Notes: a model not told the origin generated them from the letters alone. DNA of 64,000 nt from Pedobacter frigidisoli (GCF_004331675.1 NZ_SJSN01000015.1:1-64000), one strand, 5' to 3'; shown: positions 37,639-48,188, counted from the stretch's first letter. Made by a program: numbers and translations.

Positions 37639-38259
37639 ATGAAGTATTTTAAACAAGCACTTTTAGGATTAATCATTTTTTCATCAACAAGCAGTTTTGC
37701 CCAAAGTAATTACGAAAAGAGCATGCAGGCAATGATGAAAGGTGATTTTAAAACTGCTGTTACCCAATTGGAAAAAGCCGATACAAAAACGCCTGATAAT
37801 GCTAAAATTTTGCAAATGTTGGGTTATTCTTATTTTCAAAACGGCGAATATGAAAAATGTATAGCAACTTATAGTCGTTTAATTGGCATAAAACCTACGG
37901 AAGTATCTGCTTATTATTACCGCGGAAAAGCCAGGCTAAATATAGCAAATGATCCTAAGGAATCGTTGAACACAATGCGTGAAAATTTTTACATTGCAGC
38001 GATAAGAGACTTTACAAAAGCTATTGAAATTACAGGTGATGAAGATACGCAAATGCTTCAAAACCGTGGTTTGGCTTATAAGGATTACGCTATTTTCAAA
38101 TCGTACAAATCGAAGAAAAAGGACGAAAAAGCTGCTTGTGTTGCATTGTTTAATAACTCTATTGCCGATTTTCAGAAAGTGTTAACTGTGCAGCCGATAA
38201 GAAAAGATATTATTGATTGGATTACTTATGATAAAGCTCAAATTACAAGCTTGAAATAA
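37639..38259 (+). CDS. Exported TPR protein
   Basis: 206 aa with a signal peptide (about 1-22, ending SSFAQ) and at least three tetratricopeptide repeats (AVTQLEKADTKTPDNAKILQMLGYSYFQNGEYEKCIATYSRLI is one and a half of them, broken here only for description by position 34-77). Likely a periplasmic adaptor. No partner can be named from position: lon is divergent and the next gene convergent. Confidence 0.75.
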   Translation: MKYFKQALLGLIIFSSTSSFAQSNYEKSMQAMMKGDFKTAVTQLEKADTKTPDNAKILQMLGYSYFQNGEYEKCIATYSRLIGIKPTEVSAYYYRGKARLNIANDPKESLNTMRENFYIAAIRDFTKAIEITGDEDTQMLQNRGLAYKDYAIFKSYKSKKKDEKAACVALFNNSIADFQKVLTVQPIRKDIIDWITYDKAQITSLK

Positions 38260-38265
38260 AATTTG

Positions 38266-38308
38266 TAAAAAAGGGAAGCTTGAATTTTTTAAGCATCCCT
38301 TTTTTTTA
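38266..38308. terminator. Bidirectional terminator
   Basis: Stem AAGGGAAGCTT (38271-38281) against AAGCATCCCTT (38291-38301), with T-runs on both strands (38300-38308 on plus, A-run 38267-38272 on minus). It lies between convergent genes. Confidence 0.85.
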
Positions 38309-38836
38309 TCAGAATTTTCCGTTAATTAAATAATTTTTCTCTTCAAGCAACCTAATTTTCTGTCGCTTTTTTATTTGATATAAACTGTCAGGACAATAAG
38401 TTAGCGTATCGTGAGACTGAAATAGAATGTTTTTATTATCGATAACGATTTCTATTTTGCCTGCCCTTTGGCCATTCCAAGTAATAGAAACCATCTTAAC
38501 AGGGATTTTTTTATTATCGGAAGTATAAATATCTACTCCATTTTGTTCCCTTACTCTAAAACTACCTCTCCACGATTTTCTATTGATATCTGCATTTACA
38601 AAAATGGCCAATTCCTTTTCCCAATTATGGATTTTAGTTATCTTGTTTTCAACGGATTCATTTATGCTAACCATTTTGTTTACGCTAGGATTAAGTTTTT
38701 GTAAGCGTGAAATTTCTTTTCCAAAAAAGCCCTTTAAATCAAAGTATAATAAGTCGATATCTGCCTCAGATTCCTTTCGCTGATTACAGGAAAACAATGC
38801 CAAAGCAAATACCAGAATATAAAGTTGTTTAGTCAT
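38309..38836 (-). CDS. Putative lipoprotein of unknown function
   Basis: 175 aa. A lipoprotein signal peptide ends in ALFSC (lipid-attachment cysteine about residue 17). The mature part has a helical N-terminal half and a beta-rich C-terminal half (RGSFRVREQNGVDIYTSD). I recognise no family. Its ATG overlaps the gpmI stop by one base, so it is cotranscribed with gpmI, though a functional link is not obvious. Confidence 0.7.
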   Translation of the reverse strand: MTKQLYILVFALALFSCNQRKESEADIDLLYFDLKGFFGKEISRLQKLNPSVNKMVSINESVENKITKIHNWEKELAIFVNADINRKSWRGSFRVREQNGVDIYTSDNKKIPVKMVSITWNGQRAGKIEIVIDNKNILFQSHDTLTYCPDSLYQIKKRQKIRLLEEKNYLINGKF

Positions 38837-40359
38837 TATACTAAAACGTTTCCTGTCATTTCCGCTGGAATAGCAACGCCCAGTATTTTTAAAACAGTGG
38901 GAGCAATATCGCCCAATTTTCCATCAGCAATAGTTTTATAATCCTTATCGATTAAAATGCACGGAACAAGGTTAGTGGTGTGTGCGGTATTTGCTGATCC
39001 ATCTCTGTTAACCATAAATTCTGAATTGCCATGATCTGCTAAGAGAATAAATGAATAACCATTTTCTAAACCTTTATTTACAACGATTTCCGCACATTTA
39101 TCTGCCGTTTCAACTGCTTTGATAACTGCTTCGAAAACACCTGTATGGCCAACCATATCTGGATTTGCAAAGTTAAGGCAAATAAAATCTGCCCATCCAC
39201 TTTCCATTTCTGCGGTAATGGCTTCAGTAATTCCAGCAGCGCTCATTTCTGGTTGCAAATCATAAGTTGCAACTTTTGGAGATGGAACTAAAATACGTTT
39301 TTCGTTCTGGAACTCTGATTCTCTGCCGCCAGAAAAGAAGAATGTTACATGTGGATATTTCTCAGTTTCTGCAATCCGGATTTGATTCTTGTTATTTTCA
39401 GCCAAAACCTCACCAATTGTTTTTACTAAATCATCTTTGGTGAAAACTACATTAACTTTTTCAAAGCTTTCATCGTAAGTGGTCATGGTGACATAATACA
39501 ATGGCAGTTTATGCATTTGCTGCTCAGGGAAATCTTTTTGAGTAAGTGCCGTAGTAATTTCGCGTCCTCTATCGGTACGGAAGTTAAAGCAAATTACAAC
39601 ATCGTCATTTTGGATGGTTGCAATTGGCTCACCATTATCTTGAGTTAAAACAATTGGTTTTAAAAACTCATCGGTTACTCCATTAGCGTAAGATTTTTGA
39701 ATGGCGCTTAAGGCATCTTGCGTTTTCTCACCAATACCATTCACCATTACATCATATGCCTGTTTAACTCTTTCCCAGCGATTATCTCGGTCCATTGCGT
39801 AATAACGCCCAACCATTGTAGCCAACATAGCGTTGGTATCTTGGATATGGTTTTGAAGATCGGTAATAAAGCCTAAACCAGAGTTTGGATCGGTATCTCT
39901 GCCATCTAAAAAAGCGTGGATAAAAGTATTTTGTACCTTGGCTTCGTTAGAAGCATCGCATAAAGCCTTTAAATGCTCGATGTGAGCATGTACACCACCA
40001 TTAGAAACCAAACCAATGAAATGAACAGGCTTGTTATTTTGTTTAGCATAATCGAATGCTGCAAGTAAAATTGGGTTTACATGCAGTTCTCTATCGGTAA
40101 TCGATTTGTTAATTCTTCCAAGTTCTTGGTAAACCACACGACCAGCACCTAAATTCATGTGGCCAACTTCCGAATTTCCCATTTGTCCGGCAGGTAAGCC
40201 TACTGCCTCGCCCGACGCTTCAAGCTTAGAATTGGGATATTTTTGTAATAACGAATCGAAAAAAGGAGTGTTGGCGGCGTATGCAGCATCAGAATTATCT
40301 TGTTTTCCGTAACCCCAACCATCTAAAATTATAAGCGCAAGTTTTTTATCGTTTACCAT
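38836..40359 (-). CDS. gpmI: 2,3-bisphosphoglycerate-independent phosphoglycerate mutase
   Basis: Interconverts 3- and 2-phosphoglycerate in glycolysis. Alkaline-phosphatase-superfamily metal sites: DGWGYG at residues 12-17, the catalytic serine in GQMGNSEVGHMNLG, and LLADHGNSE near the C-terminus. 507 aa is the normal length. Likely Mn-dependent by family. Confidence 0.96.
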   Translation of the reverse strand: MVNDKKLALIILDGWGYGKQDNSDAAYAANTPFFDSLLQKYPNSKLEASGEAVGLPAGQMGNSEVGHMNLGAGRVVYQELGRINKSITDRELHVNPILLAAFDYAKQNNKPVHFIGLVSNGGVHAHIEHLKALCDASNEAKVQNTFIHAFLDGRDTDPNSGLGFITDLQNHIQDTNAMLATMVGRYYAMDRDNRWERVKQAYDVMVNGIGEKTQDALSAIQKSYANGVTDEFLKPIVLTQDNGEPIATIQNDDVVICFNFRTDRGREITTALTQKDFPEQQMHKLPLYYVTMTTYDESFEKVNVVFTKDDLVKTIGEVLAENNKNQIRIAETEKYPHVTFFFSGGRESEFQNEKRILVPSPKVATYDLQPEMSAAGITEAITAEMESGWADFICLNFANPDMVGHTGVFEAVIKAVETADKCAEIVVNKGLENGYSFILLADHGNSEFMVNRDGSANTAHTTNLVPCILIDKDYKTIADGKLGDIAPTVLKILGVAIPAEMTGNVLV

Positions 40360-40532
40360 ATTTATAGAAAAATTTATTAACTAACACTAAAACAATTTCC
40401 TTTAAAACATGTTTTAGTATTTTATTTACCAGGCAAATATAAGTTTATTGCATGTTATATAAATTAAGTAATCAGTTTTTTGATAAGCTAATGGCATAAT
40501 TTTAGCTACACGGTTCTGTATAAAATACAGAA

Positions 40533-40931
40533 ATGATCCGGAGCTTGTTTTTACTAATTATTAGTTTGTCATCATTATATAGTCCTAATGCCATTCAGGC
40601 CGATATTATTGATGATTTATCATTGTATTTTAAGGCTAGCAATACCAAGGATATCGCCAAAAATTTTGCATCTACCATCGAACTGATCATTGTTGATGAA
40701 GAAGATGTATACTCAAAAGCACAGGGAGAACAAATCTTGAGAGATTTCTTTATCAAGCATCCCCCAGTAAAAACAAGTATTTTTCATAAAATTAACACAA
40801 ATCCAAATTACCGTTTCGGGGTAATTATGTTAGGTACCTCAAAGGAGACTTTCAGAGTTTCCATCACCATGAAAAAGTTTAATAATAACTTCCTAATTAC
40901 TGAATTGAGGATTGAGCCAGCCAAGGACTAA
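40533..40931 (+). CDS. DUF4783 exported protein
   Basis: 132 aa with a signal peptide (about 1-23), then a compact domain of NTF2-like appearance: DDLSLYFKASNTKDIAKNF at the start and VSITMKKFNNNFLITELRI at the end. DUF4783 proteins occur in Bacteroidota, often just before nadC as here. Function unknown. It is separated from nadC by dispersed element copy D and a nadC promoter. Confidence 0.8.
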   Translation: MIRSLFLLIISLSSLYSPNAIQADIIDDLSLYFKASNTKDIAKNFASTIELIIVDEEDVYSKAQGEQILRDFFIKHPPVKTSIFHKINTNPNYRFGVIMLGTSKETFRVSITMKKFNNNFLITELRIEPAKD

Positions 40932-41008
40932 TCATAAAAACTATTTTTTGGACAGTAATTGCTGAGATAAGTGCATTTAGGCTATTATCTGGTATATTTT
41001 ACTTAGGT

Positions 41009-41016
41009 TATCTTTG
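41009..41016 (+). promoter_or_regulatory. -7 promoter element before dispersed element copy D
   Basis: TATCTTTG matches TAnnTTTG exactly. The repeat element begins 7 bp after it, at the distance where transcription would start. No -33 TTG is seen at the usual spacing. Confidence 0.4.
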
Positions 41017-41022
41017 CAAAAT

Positions 41023-41123
41023 AAACCTGACAGGAGCGAGCACGAAACCAAATTTTTTATTTGGTGAGTACAGCAGATGGCAGGACTGACAATGAAATGA
41101 AATACAGGTTTTGCTTTCCAAAT
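41023..41123 (+). repeat. Dispersed hairpin element, copy D
   Basis: AAACCTGACAGGAGCGAGCA, a perfect stem ACCAAAT/ATTTGGT (41047-41064), TACAGCAGATGGCAGGACTG, and a tail TTTTGCTTTCCAAATCC. This stem is AT-rich and unlike the GC-rich stems of copies B and C, while the flanking boxes are shared. It points toward nadC. Confidence 0.65.
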
Positions 41124-41180
41124 CCTTAATCAAAAGGTGTTATTTCGAAGCAAAAACGATGTTTTATACCTGTCAGTAAA

Positions 41181-41210
41181 TTGTCTGCTAATAAATATTT
41201 CTTATTTTTG
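41181..41210 (+). promoter_or_regulatory. nadC promoter
   Basis: A TTG (41181-41183) and a TATTTTTG (41203-41210) separated by 19 bp form a full Bacteroidota promoter. The nadC start is 18 bp further on. Confidence 0.65.
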
Positions 41211-41228
41211 CGGTATAAACTCTAAACT

Positions 41229-42071
41229 TTGGATACTCAACTTATACGTCAATTCATAAAAAATGCCCTTGCCGAAGATGTTGGTGATGGAGATCATACT
41301 TCTCTTTCAACTATTCCAGCCGGTACTCAAGGAAAGGCTAAACTCATTATAAAAGAAGATGGAATTTTAGCTGGAATGGAACTAGCCGTTGAGATTTTTA
41401 AGGAAGTTGATGCAAGCTTGAAAGTTGATGTTTTATTGCAAGACGGTGCTGCGGTGAAGTTTGGAGATATTGGTTTAACTGTATCTGGAAGTACCCATTC
41501 TATATTAATTGCTGAGCGTTTGGTTTTAAATTGCATGCAGAGAATGAGTGGCATTGCTACTAAGACAAATCGTATTGTTGCGCTTTTAAAAGATACCAGG
41601 ACAAGGATTTTAGATACACGAAAAACTACGCCGGGCTTACGATATTTAGAAAAGTGGGCTGTAAGAATAGGAGGTGGCGTAAATCATCGCATTGGCTTGT
41701 ATGATATGATTTTGATAAAGGATAATCATGTTGATTATGCAGGTGGAATTTCTAATGCTATCAAAGCTGCTCAAAAATACCTTGTCGATCAGCAAAAGGC
41801 GCTACAGATAGAAATTGAGGTGAGGAATATTGAGGAGTTATCTCAAGTATTGGCAATGGGTGGAGTAGATAGAATTATGCTTGATAATTTTAATTTCGAA
41901 AATTTAAGAGCCGCTGTAAAACTAATCGATGGAAAGTTTATCACAGAGGCATCAGGCGGAATTACTGAAGAGAACGTAGCGGAATATGCTGCTTGTGGAG
42001 TAGATTTTATCTCGATGGGCGCACTTACGCATTCGGTAAAAAGTTTAGATATTAGTTTAAAAGCTTACTAA
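41229..42071 (+). CDS. nadC: Nicotinate-nucleotide pyrophosphorylase (carboxylating)
   Basis: Quinolinate phosphoribosyltransferase of NAD synthesis. Motifs: EDVGDGDHTS near the N-terminus, RLVLNCMQRMSGIATKT, DTRKTTPGLR, KDNHV, and MLDNFNFENL. The frame begins with TTG at 41229: no ATG occurs before residue 40 and the DVGDGD region is needed, so the TTG start is accepted. 280 aa. plsY follows after 48 bp. Confidence 0.94.
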   Translation: MDTQLIRQFIKNALAEDVGDGDHTSLSTIPAGTQGKAKLIIKEDGILAGMELAVEIFKEVDASLKVDVLLQDGAAVKFGDIGLTVSGSTHSILIAERLVLNCMQRMSGIATKTNRIVALLKDTRTRILDTRKTTPGLRYLEKWAVRIGGGVNHRIGLYDMILIKDNHVDYAGGISNAIKAAQKYLVDQQKALQIEIEVRNIEELSQVLAMGGVDRIMLDNFNFENLRAAVKLIDGKFITEASGGITEENVAEYAACGVDFISMGALTHSVKSLDISLKAY

Positions 42072-42119
42072 ATGATTTGCTATAAAATTAAAAGCTTATT
42101 TTTTGTATCATTGTAGGCT

Positions 42120-42767
42120 ATGGTTACGGTTTATTCGCTCAGCGCTTTATTAGTTGCTTATCTTTTTGGATCAATACCTACTGCTGTATGGCTCGGTCAG
42201 GCCTTTTACGGTGTTGATGTTAGAGAGTATGGAAGTGGCAATGCTGGCGCTACTAATACCTTTAGGGTTTTAGGTAAAAAAGCGGGAATTGCGGTAATGA
42301 TAATCGATATAGCAAAAGGCTATACCGCGACAAATCTGGCCTATTTAATTGGCATGTCTGTAACCGGACCACAAAATTCAATCGTCTTTGTTAATTACCA
42401 ATTGGCCCTTGGCGTAACTGCTGTAATGGGACATTTGTTTCCCGTTTTTGCAGGTTTTCGAGGTGGGAAAGGAGTTGCCACACTTTTTGGAATGATTTTG
42501 GCAGTTAACTTTGAAGCATCTATGCTTTGTGTTCTGGTTTTTGTGGTGGTATTATTATTAACTAAATATGTTTCATTAAGTTCGATATGTGCGGGATTTA
42601 CTTTTCCGCTGAGTGTTGTCTTTCTGTTTCAGGTTTCAATAAAATCCGAAGTGCTTTACGGCATGGTTGTTTGTATCCTGATTTTAGTTACCCACCAAAA
42701 AAACCTAGAAAGGTTGCTGAAAGGCAAGGAATCCAAAGTGTATTTGTTTAGGAAAAAGGCTAATTAA
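42120..42767 (+). CDS. plsY: Glycerol-3-phosphate acyltransferase PlsY
   Basis: 215-aa inner-membrane enzyme that acylates glycerol-3-phosphate from acyl-phosphate to make lysophosphatidate. Family motifs in order: FGSIPTAVWLG near residue 17, GSGNAGATNTFRVLG, and GHLFPVFAGFRGGKGVAT. About five to seven membrane helices. Likely cotranscribed with nadC. Confidence 0.95.
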   Translation: MVTVYSLSALLVAYLFGSIPTAVWLGQAFYGVDVREYGSGNAGATNTFRVLGKKAGIAVMIIDIAKGYTATNLAYLIGMSVTGPQNSIVFVNYQLALGVTAVMGHLFPVFAGFRGGKGVATLFGMILAVNFEASMLCVLVFVVVLLLTKYVSLSSICAGFTFPLSVVFLFQVSIKSEVLYGMVVCILILVTHQKNLERLLKGKESKVYLFRKKAN

Positions 42768-42862
42768 CTAACAAAAACACATTCACTAAAACTTATTTAA
42801 AGGCTTACTGTTTAATCTTCGGTTTTGCATATAAGTAATACTAATCATTTAAAAGCTCATCT

Positions 42863-43669
42863 ATGAAAAAGTTATTTTTAACAGCAAGTGTTGCTGGGAT
42901 TTTATTATTTAACTCATGTTCTACCGTTCCGTTAACAGGACGTAGTCGGTTCGATTTAGTTAGTAATGATCAGGTTTTACCTATGGCATTCCAAGCTTAT
43001 AGTACTTTTTTAACGGAAAATAAATCTACTGTATTGCCTGCATCGAACGCTCAGGCATTAAAGGTCAAAACAGTTGGTAGCAGATTAATAACTGCCGTAA
43101 AATCTTACATGAATAGCAATAACTATGGTAATTTAATTGCTGATTACCAATGGGAAGTTAATGTTGTACAGAACAACGAAAAAAATGCTTGGTGTATGCC
43201 TGGTGGGAAAATTGTAGTTTACACTGGTATCTTACCTGTAACCCAAGATGACGCTGGTTTAGCAACAGTTATGGGTCATGAAATTGCACATGCTATTGCT
43301 GGTCACTCGGCAGAACGTATGTCGCAAGAAATGGTGGCACAAGGAATTGGCGCTGCAGCAGGTGTAGCCCTATCTAAAAACCCGAAGACACAATCTATCT
43401 TTAATACGCTTTATGGTGTTGGTACGCCGGTGGCGATGTTAAAATTTAGCCGTAACCAAGAGTTGGAAGCCGATCGTTTAGGTTTGATTTTTATGGCGAT
43501 GGCTGGATATAATCCTTCTAATTCAGTGAATTTTTGGAATAGAATGTCGTCGGCATCAGCAGGAGCACAAAAACCAGCTGAGTTTTTAAGTACACACCCT
43601 AGTGATGCTACTCGTATTGCTCAAATTCAAAAATATTTGCCAGAAGCACAACAATATTACAAGAAATAG
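42863..43669 (+). CDS. M48-family metallopeptidase lipoprotein
   Basis: 268 aa. A lipoprotein signal (LLFNSCS, cysteine about residue 19) is followed by a peptidase M48 domain with the zinc motif HEIAHA around residue 142 and the third ligand in NQELEADRLG. Related to BepA/LoiP-type envelope quality-control proteases. MCPGGK-like CMPGGKIVVYTG precedes the active site as usual. Confidence 0.92.
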   Translation: MKKLFLTASVAGILLFNSCSTVPLTGRSRFDLVSNDQVLPMAFQAYSTFLTENKSTVLPASNAQALKVKTVGSRLITAVKSYMNSNNYGNLIADYQWEVNVVQNNEKNAWCMPGGKIVVYTGILPVTQDDAGLATVMGHEIAHAIAGHSAERMSQEMVAQGIGAAAGVALSKNPKTQSIFNTLYGVGTPVAMLKFSRNQELEADRLGLIFMAMAGYNPSNSVNFWNRMSSASAGAQKPAEFLSTHPSDATRIAQIQKYLPEAQQYYKK

Positions 43670-43691
43670 GGTTTAATACTTAAGGTTTAAA

Positions 43692-43732
43692 TGGTGGAAA
43701 GTTTGGTGTTTGCTAGATTTTCCACCTTTTTC
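43692..43732 (+). terminator. Terminator after M48 protease gene
   Basis: GGTGGAAA (43692-43699) pairs with TTTCCACC (43718-43725), followed by TTTTTCT on the plus strand, 22 bp past the stop. Confidence 0.8.
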
Positions 43733-43786
43733 TATTTAAAGGAAAAACGATTTGCCTAGACTATTGTTTTTATTAATGTCTAACAA

Positions 43787-45043
43787 CTAATTTCCCAATA
43801 CTTTCAAAATTGCACTGGCCTTCAGTAAGCATTCTTCATACTCTTTCTCTGCATCGCTTTGATAAGTAATTGCGCCACCAACCTGAAAGGATAAATATTG
43901 GTTTTGTGCATTGTAAAGAATACTTCTGATGATAACATTGAAATCAAAATCCCCCTCAGAGCTGATACATCCAAAAGAACCAGAATAAATTCCTCGTTTG
44001 GTTTCTTCATATTTTTCAATCAGTTCCATTGCCATCACTTTTGGAGCGCCAGTCATAGATCCCATTGGGAAAGCATTTTTTATGGCATCGATAAAATGAA
44101 TTTCTGGATTAAGCTCACAGCTGATGGTCGAAATCATTTGATGCACTTGAGGGAATGAATAGACCCCGAAAAGCTCTTCAACTTTAACTGATACTTTAAC
44201 AGCAGATTTGGTGAGATCGTGGCGTACCAGATCCACAATCATAACATTTTCTGCTTGTTCCTTAACATCGTTTTTTAAATGGTATTTAATATTTTCATCT
44301 TCTTTAGGATCGTCACTTCGTCTTGCAGTTCCTTTAATCGGTTGCGAAATTAGTTTTGAGCCTCGTTTACATAAAAATCTTTCAGGGGTAGCCGATAAAA
44401 TATAATGTTCGTAAATCTTAAAATAGCCTGCAAAAGGAGTGGGGGAAATTTGGTTTAATACTTCAAAAGTTTGAACTGGGTTAATTACGGCATTTTCAGC
44501 AAAAAACTCCTGACAAAAATTAACTTCATAAATATCACCACGAAGAATGTGATTCCTTAACGTCTCTACTTTGTTTATATATTGATCTTTCGTCAACCTT
44601 TGAGAAATTTCTAATTTTTCGACTTTAGCTTTTGAAATAAAATCAAAATTCTCTATTTCTATTAAAATGGAAGTTTCACCAATCAGAACTTTTGGTTCAC
44701 CATTTTTATAGGCAATTAAATACTTGGGAACAAAGAAATATAGGTCTGGAAAGTTTAAATGATCTAAGTTATTCGATTGAAGATCCTCGATTTCGTTTTT
44801 TAGATCGTAGCTAAAGAAACCGAAAATCCATTGCTTGTGATTTTCATAAAATGCTTTTAATTGTTCAAAAGCATCGCCGCTAGCACATTTTAGCTCATGT
44901 TGAACACCAGCTGCAATAACAAAATCATAAGCTGAATAAGAGTCCTTGTATTGATTGGAGTCTAAGAAAGAACAGACCTCGAACTGATTTGCCCAATGCA
45001 ATGCTCTTTGTTTAAAATCAGATATATTTTGTAGGTTTTTCAA
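43787..45043 (-). CDS. pabB: Aminodeoxychorismate synthase component I
   Basis: Chorismate-binding enzyme, 418 aa. Conserved blocks: LRNHILRGDIYEVNFCQEF, SPTPFAGYF, SATPERFL, PIKGTARR, NVMIVDLVRHDL, and FPMGSMTGAPK. The lone gene and short length fit PabB, the 4-aminobenzoate branch to folate, rather than TrpE; no glutaminase subunit is adjacent. Anthranilate or isochorismate activity is not fully excluded. Confidence 0.88.
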   Translation of the reverse strand: MKNLQNISDFKQRALHWANQFEVCSFLDSNQYKDSYSAYDFVIAAGVQHELKCASGDAFEQLKAFYENHKQWIFGFFSYDLKNEIEDLQSNNLDHLNFPDLYFFVPKYLIAYKNGEPKVLIGETSILIEIENFDFISKAKVEKLEISQRLTKDQYINKVETLRNHILRGDIYEVNFCQEFFAENAVINPVQTFEVLNQISPTPFAGYFKIYEHYILSATPERFLCKRGSKLISQPIKGTARRSDDPKEDENIKYHLKNDVKEQAENVMIVDLVRHDLTKSAVKVSVKVEELFGVYSFPQVHQMISTISCELNPEIHFIDAIKNAFPMGSMTGAPKVMAMELIEKYEETKRGIYSGSFGCISSEGDFDFNVIIRSILYNAQNQYLSFQVGGAITYQSDAEKEYEECLLKASAILKVLGN

Positions 45044-45160
45044 GCTGCGCCAAAGGTAACTAAACGCAACATAAGTGGAAAGCTCTAATTATACAATCTT
45101 TTAATTAAGCAAAACCTTTTATTATTTGCAAACTGTGGAATGAGCTCAAATATTAAATTG

Positions 45161-45997
45161 CTACTCTAAATTCTTTCCAGTTTCTTTTTCATTAAGTTGT
45201 TTGAAATTTTGACTACTCACAATCTTTTTGCCTGATTTTTGTTCTAAATCTTTTCGAGCTTTACCTGCAACGCTACCGCCATCTTTTGCTGCAATATGAT
45301 TTTCTTCAAAGCCTTTTGCGTCTCTATTTTTAGCAATTTCTGTAGTTGAGGCTTCGCCTAGCATCGAAAAAATTAATTCCAAATCTGTCATGTGATCTCT
45401 CAAATTCTCCGTAGATTTTGTTAAACCTTTTAGCTTTTTATAATCACTAGGAATGATGCCAAAGGTTGCTTTACTTATTTCTGCTGTTAAAATGGAATAT
45501 TCTCTACCTTCTTTCACACCTCTTTGTTTCCATTGGTTCGTAAGTTCATCGCGAACAATAATGCCTCGAATTCTTTTTTCTATCCATCCATCACTATATC
45601 CTTTGGCTTTATAAGTAGCTCTAATCCTGGCTTGAGCCAATTCTGGGTTTTCTATTTCTGCAATTCTTTCTGCACCAACTTGTGCCAGCCATTGCTTAAA
45701 AGGTTCTGCCTTTGGTGATGGTATGGATTGGATAAGACGTAAAAGTTGTTCTGTATTGGCAACGTCAGTCATTCTCATTTTTCCATCATCTGCTGACATT
45801 TTCAACTGTCCCAATTTATGGGACAGTTCACTTCCTTCACTCTTAAGCTTAGATTTTAAAGCATTCCAATATTTTCTTGCTCGGGTAGAATTTGTTAAAA
45901 CCTCAATAACATCAATAATAGAGAAATACCATTTATTTTCCTCCTCATTCCAAGCAGAACGTACTTTTCTATCTTCAAATAATTTTAAGCTATTCAT
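45161..45997 (-). CDS. BRO-N domain (phage antirepressor-like) protein
   Basis: 278 aa. The N-terminus (KLFEDRKVRSAWNEEENKWYFSIIDVIEVL) is a BRO-N DNA-binding domain, with MRMTDVANTEQLLRLIQSI and FKQWLAQVGAERI completing it. The C-terminal part (about 150-278) has helical and Lys-rich segments of unknown role. Such genes are common in phages and also as chromosomal orphans in Bacteroidota. No other phage gene is nearby. Role unknown. Confidence 0.78.
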   Translation of the reverse strand: MNSLKLFEDRKVRSAWNEEENKWYFSIIDVIEVLTNSTRARKYWNALKSKLKSEGSELSHKLGQLKMSADDGKMRMTDVANTEQLLRLIQSIPSPKAEPFKQWLAQVGAERIAEIENPELAQARIRATYKAKGYSDGWIEKRIRGIIVRDELTNQWKQRGVKEGREYSILTAEISKATFGIIPSDYKKLKGLTKSTENLRDHMTDLELIFSMLGEASTTEIAKNRDAKGFEENHIAAKDGGSVAGKARKDLEQKSGKKIVSSQNFKQLNEKETGKNLE

Positions 45998-46099
45998 TTT
46001 AAAATTCTCATTAGTTTTTGATAAACAAAGGATGTTGTTTGATAAGGAGGAAGCTCTAAGATAAATAAACGCTTTTTAATAACTAAAAAATGTTACAAA

Positions 46100-46133
46100 C
46101 AAAAAAAAGCAACCTTTTTCAAGATTGCTTTTG
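46100..46133 (-). terminator. purA terminator
   Basis: AGCAACCTT (46109-46117) pairs with AAGATTGCT (46121-46129), with one mismatch flanked by good pairs. On the minus strand eight Ts follow (46108-46101). It is 20 bp after the purA stop. Confidence 0.8.
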
Positions 46134-46152
46134 ATTTAAAATTTCTAAATAT

Positions 46153-47454
<1,302 letters not shown>

Positions 47455-47964
47455 TTATTTTGTGGATTGATTTAATTCTAGTTTTGCTGCAGCAGCGGCA
47501 TTTTCACTCACTTTTCTAGATACGCTGCAATCTGAGCAGAAACCATACATATTTAATGAATGGTGTTTAATGTCGAATTTCAGTAGATCGCCAACCATGG
47601 TTTGGATTTGGTGAACACGAGGATCGCAAAACTCTACCACTTTACCACATTCAATGCAGATGACGTGATCGTGTTGGCGGTAACCATAAGATTTTTCGAA
47701 TTGCGCCATGTTTTTACCAAACTGGTGCTTGGTAACTAAATCGCAGGAAACCAATAATTCTAGGGTGTTATAAACCGTAGCACGACTTACGCGATACTTT
47801 TGGTTTTTCATGTGGATATAGAGAGTTTCTACATCAAAATGGTCGTTTCTGGAATATATTTCCTCCAATATGGCGAAACGCTCAGGTGTTTTACGTAGAT
47901 TTTTGTTCTCTAAATAAGCCTCAAAAATCTTGCGAACGAGCTCATTTGTTTTTTGTTCTGACAT
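47455..47964 (-). CDS. Fur-family transcriptional regulator
   Basis: 169 aa. A winged-helix N-terminus (RKTPERFAILEEIYS, RVSRATVYNTLELL) and a C-terminal metal-binding domain with HDHVICIECGK and CSDCS, the two CxxC pairs of the structural zinc site. Could be Fur, PerR or Zur; residues alone do not settle it. An Ala-rich tail (NAAAAAKLELNQSTK) extends past the usual end. It sits between relA/spoT and purA. Confidence 0.9.
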   Translation of the reverse strand: MSEQKTNELVRKIFEAYLENKNLRKTPERFAILEEIYSRNDHFDVETLYIHMKNQKYRVSRATVYNTLELLVSCDLVTKHQFGKNMAQFEKSYGYRQHDHVICIECGKVVEFCDPRVHQIQTMVGDLLKFDIKHHSLNMYGFCSDCSVSRKVSENAAAAAKLELNQSTK

Positions 47965-48040
47965 AGTTTTTTAACTCCATTCAAAGGTATATAAATTGTT
48001 TGATTGTTATGCGATTAGATTGTTGAAATGTTGTAATAAG

Positions 48041-48186
48041 TCCGAGGTCGGAAGACGGGAGTCCGAAGATATAAGTTCTTAACCCAAAGTCTTAAGCTTA
48101 TTGCAATTTGCTCATTAAACTCCTGACTTTCCAACTCTCTTTCGGTGCTATTAAACTTCGGACCTCTGACTCTCGACTTTCCAACT
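48041..48186. repeat. Intergenic inverted repeat between fur-type and relA/spoT genes
   Basis: GTCCGAAG (48061-48068) has a perfect complement CTTCGGAC (48156-48163). Beyond them, GACGGGA-like and GACTCTCGACTTTCCAAC-like arms are partly complementary. CTGACTTTCCAACT (48123-48136) is repeated in diverged form before 48187. No gene is seen in this 223-bp gap. Confidence 0.55.
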
Positions 48187-48188
48187 AC

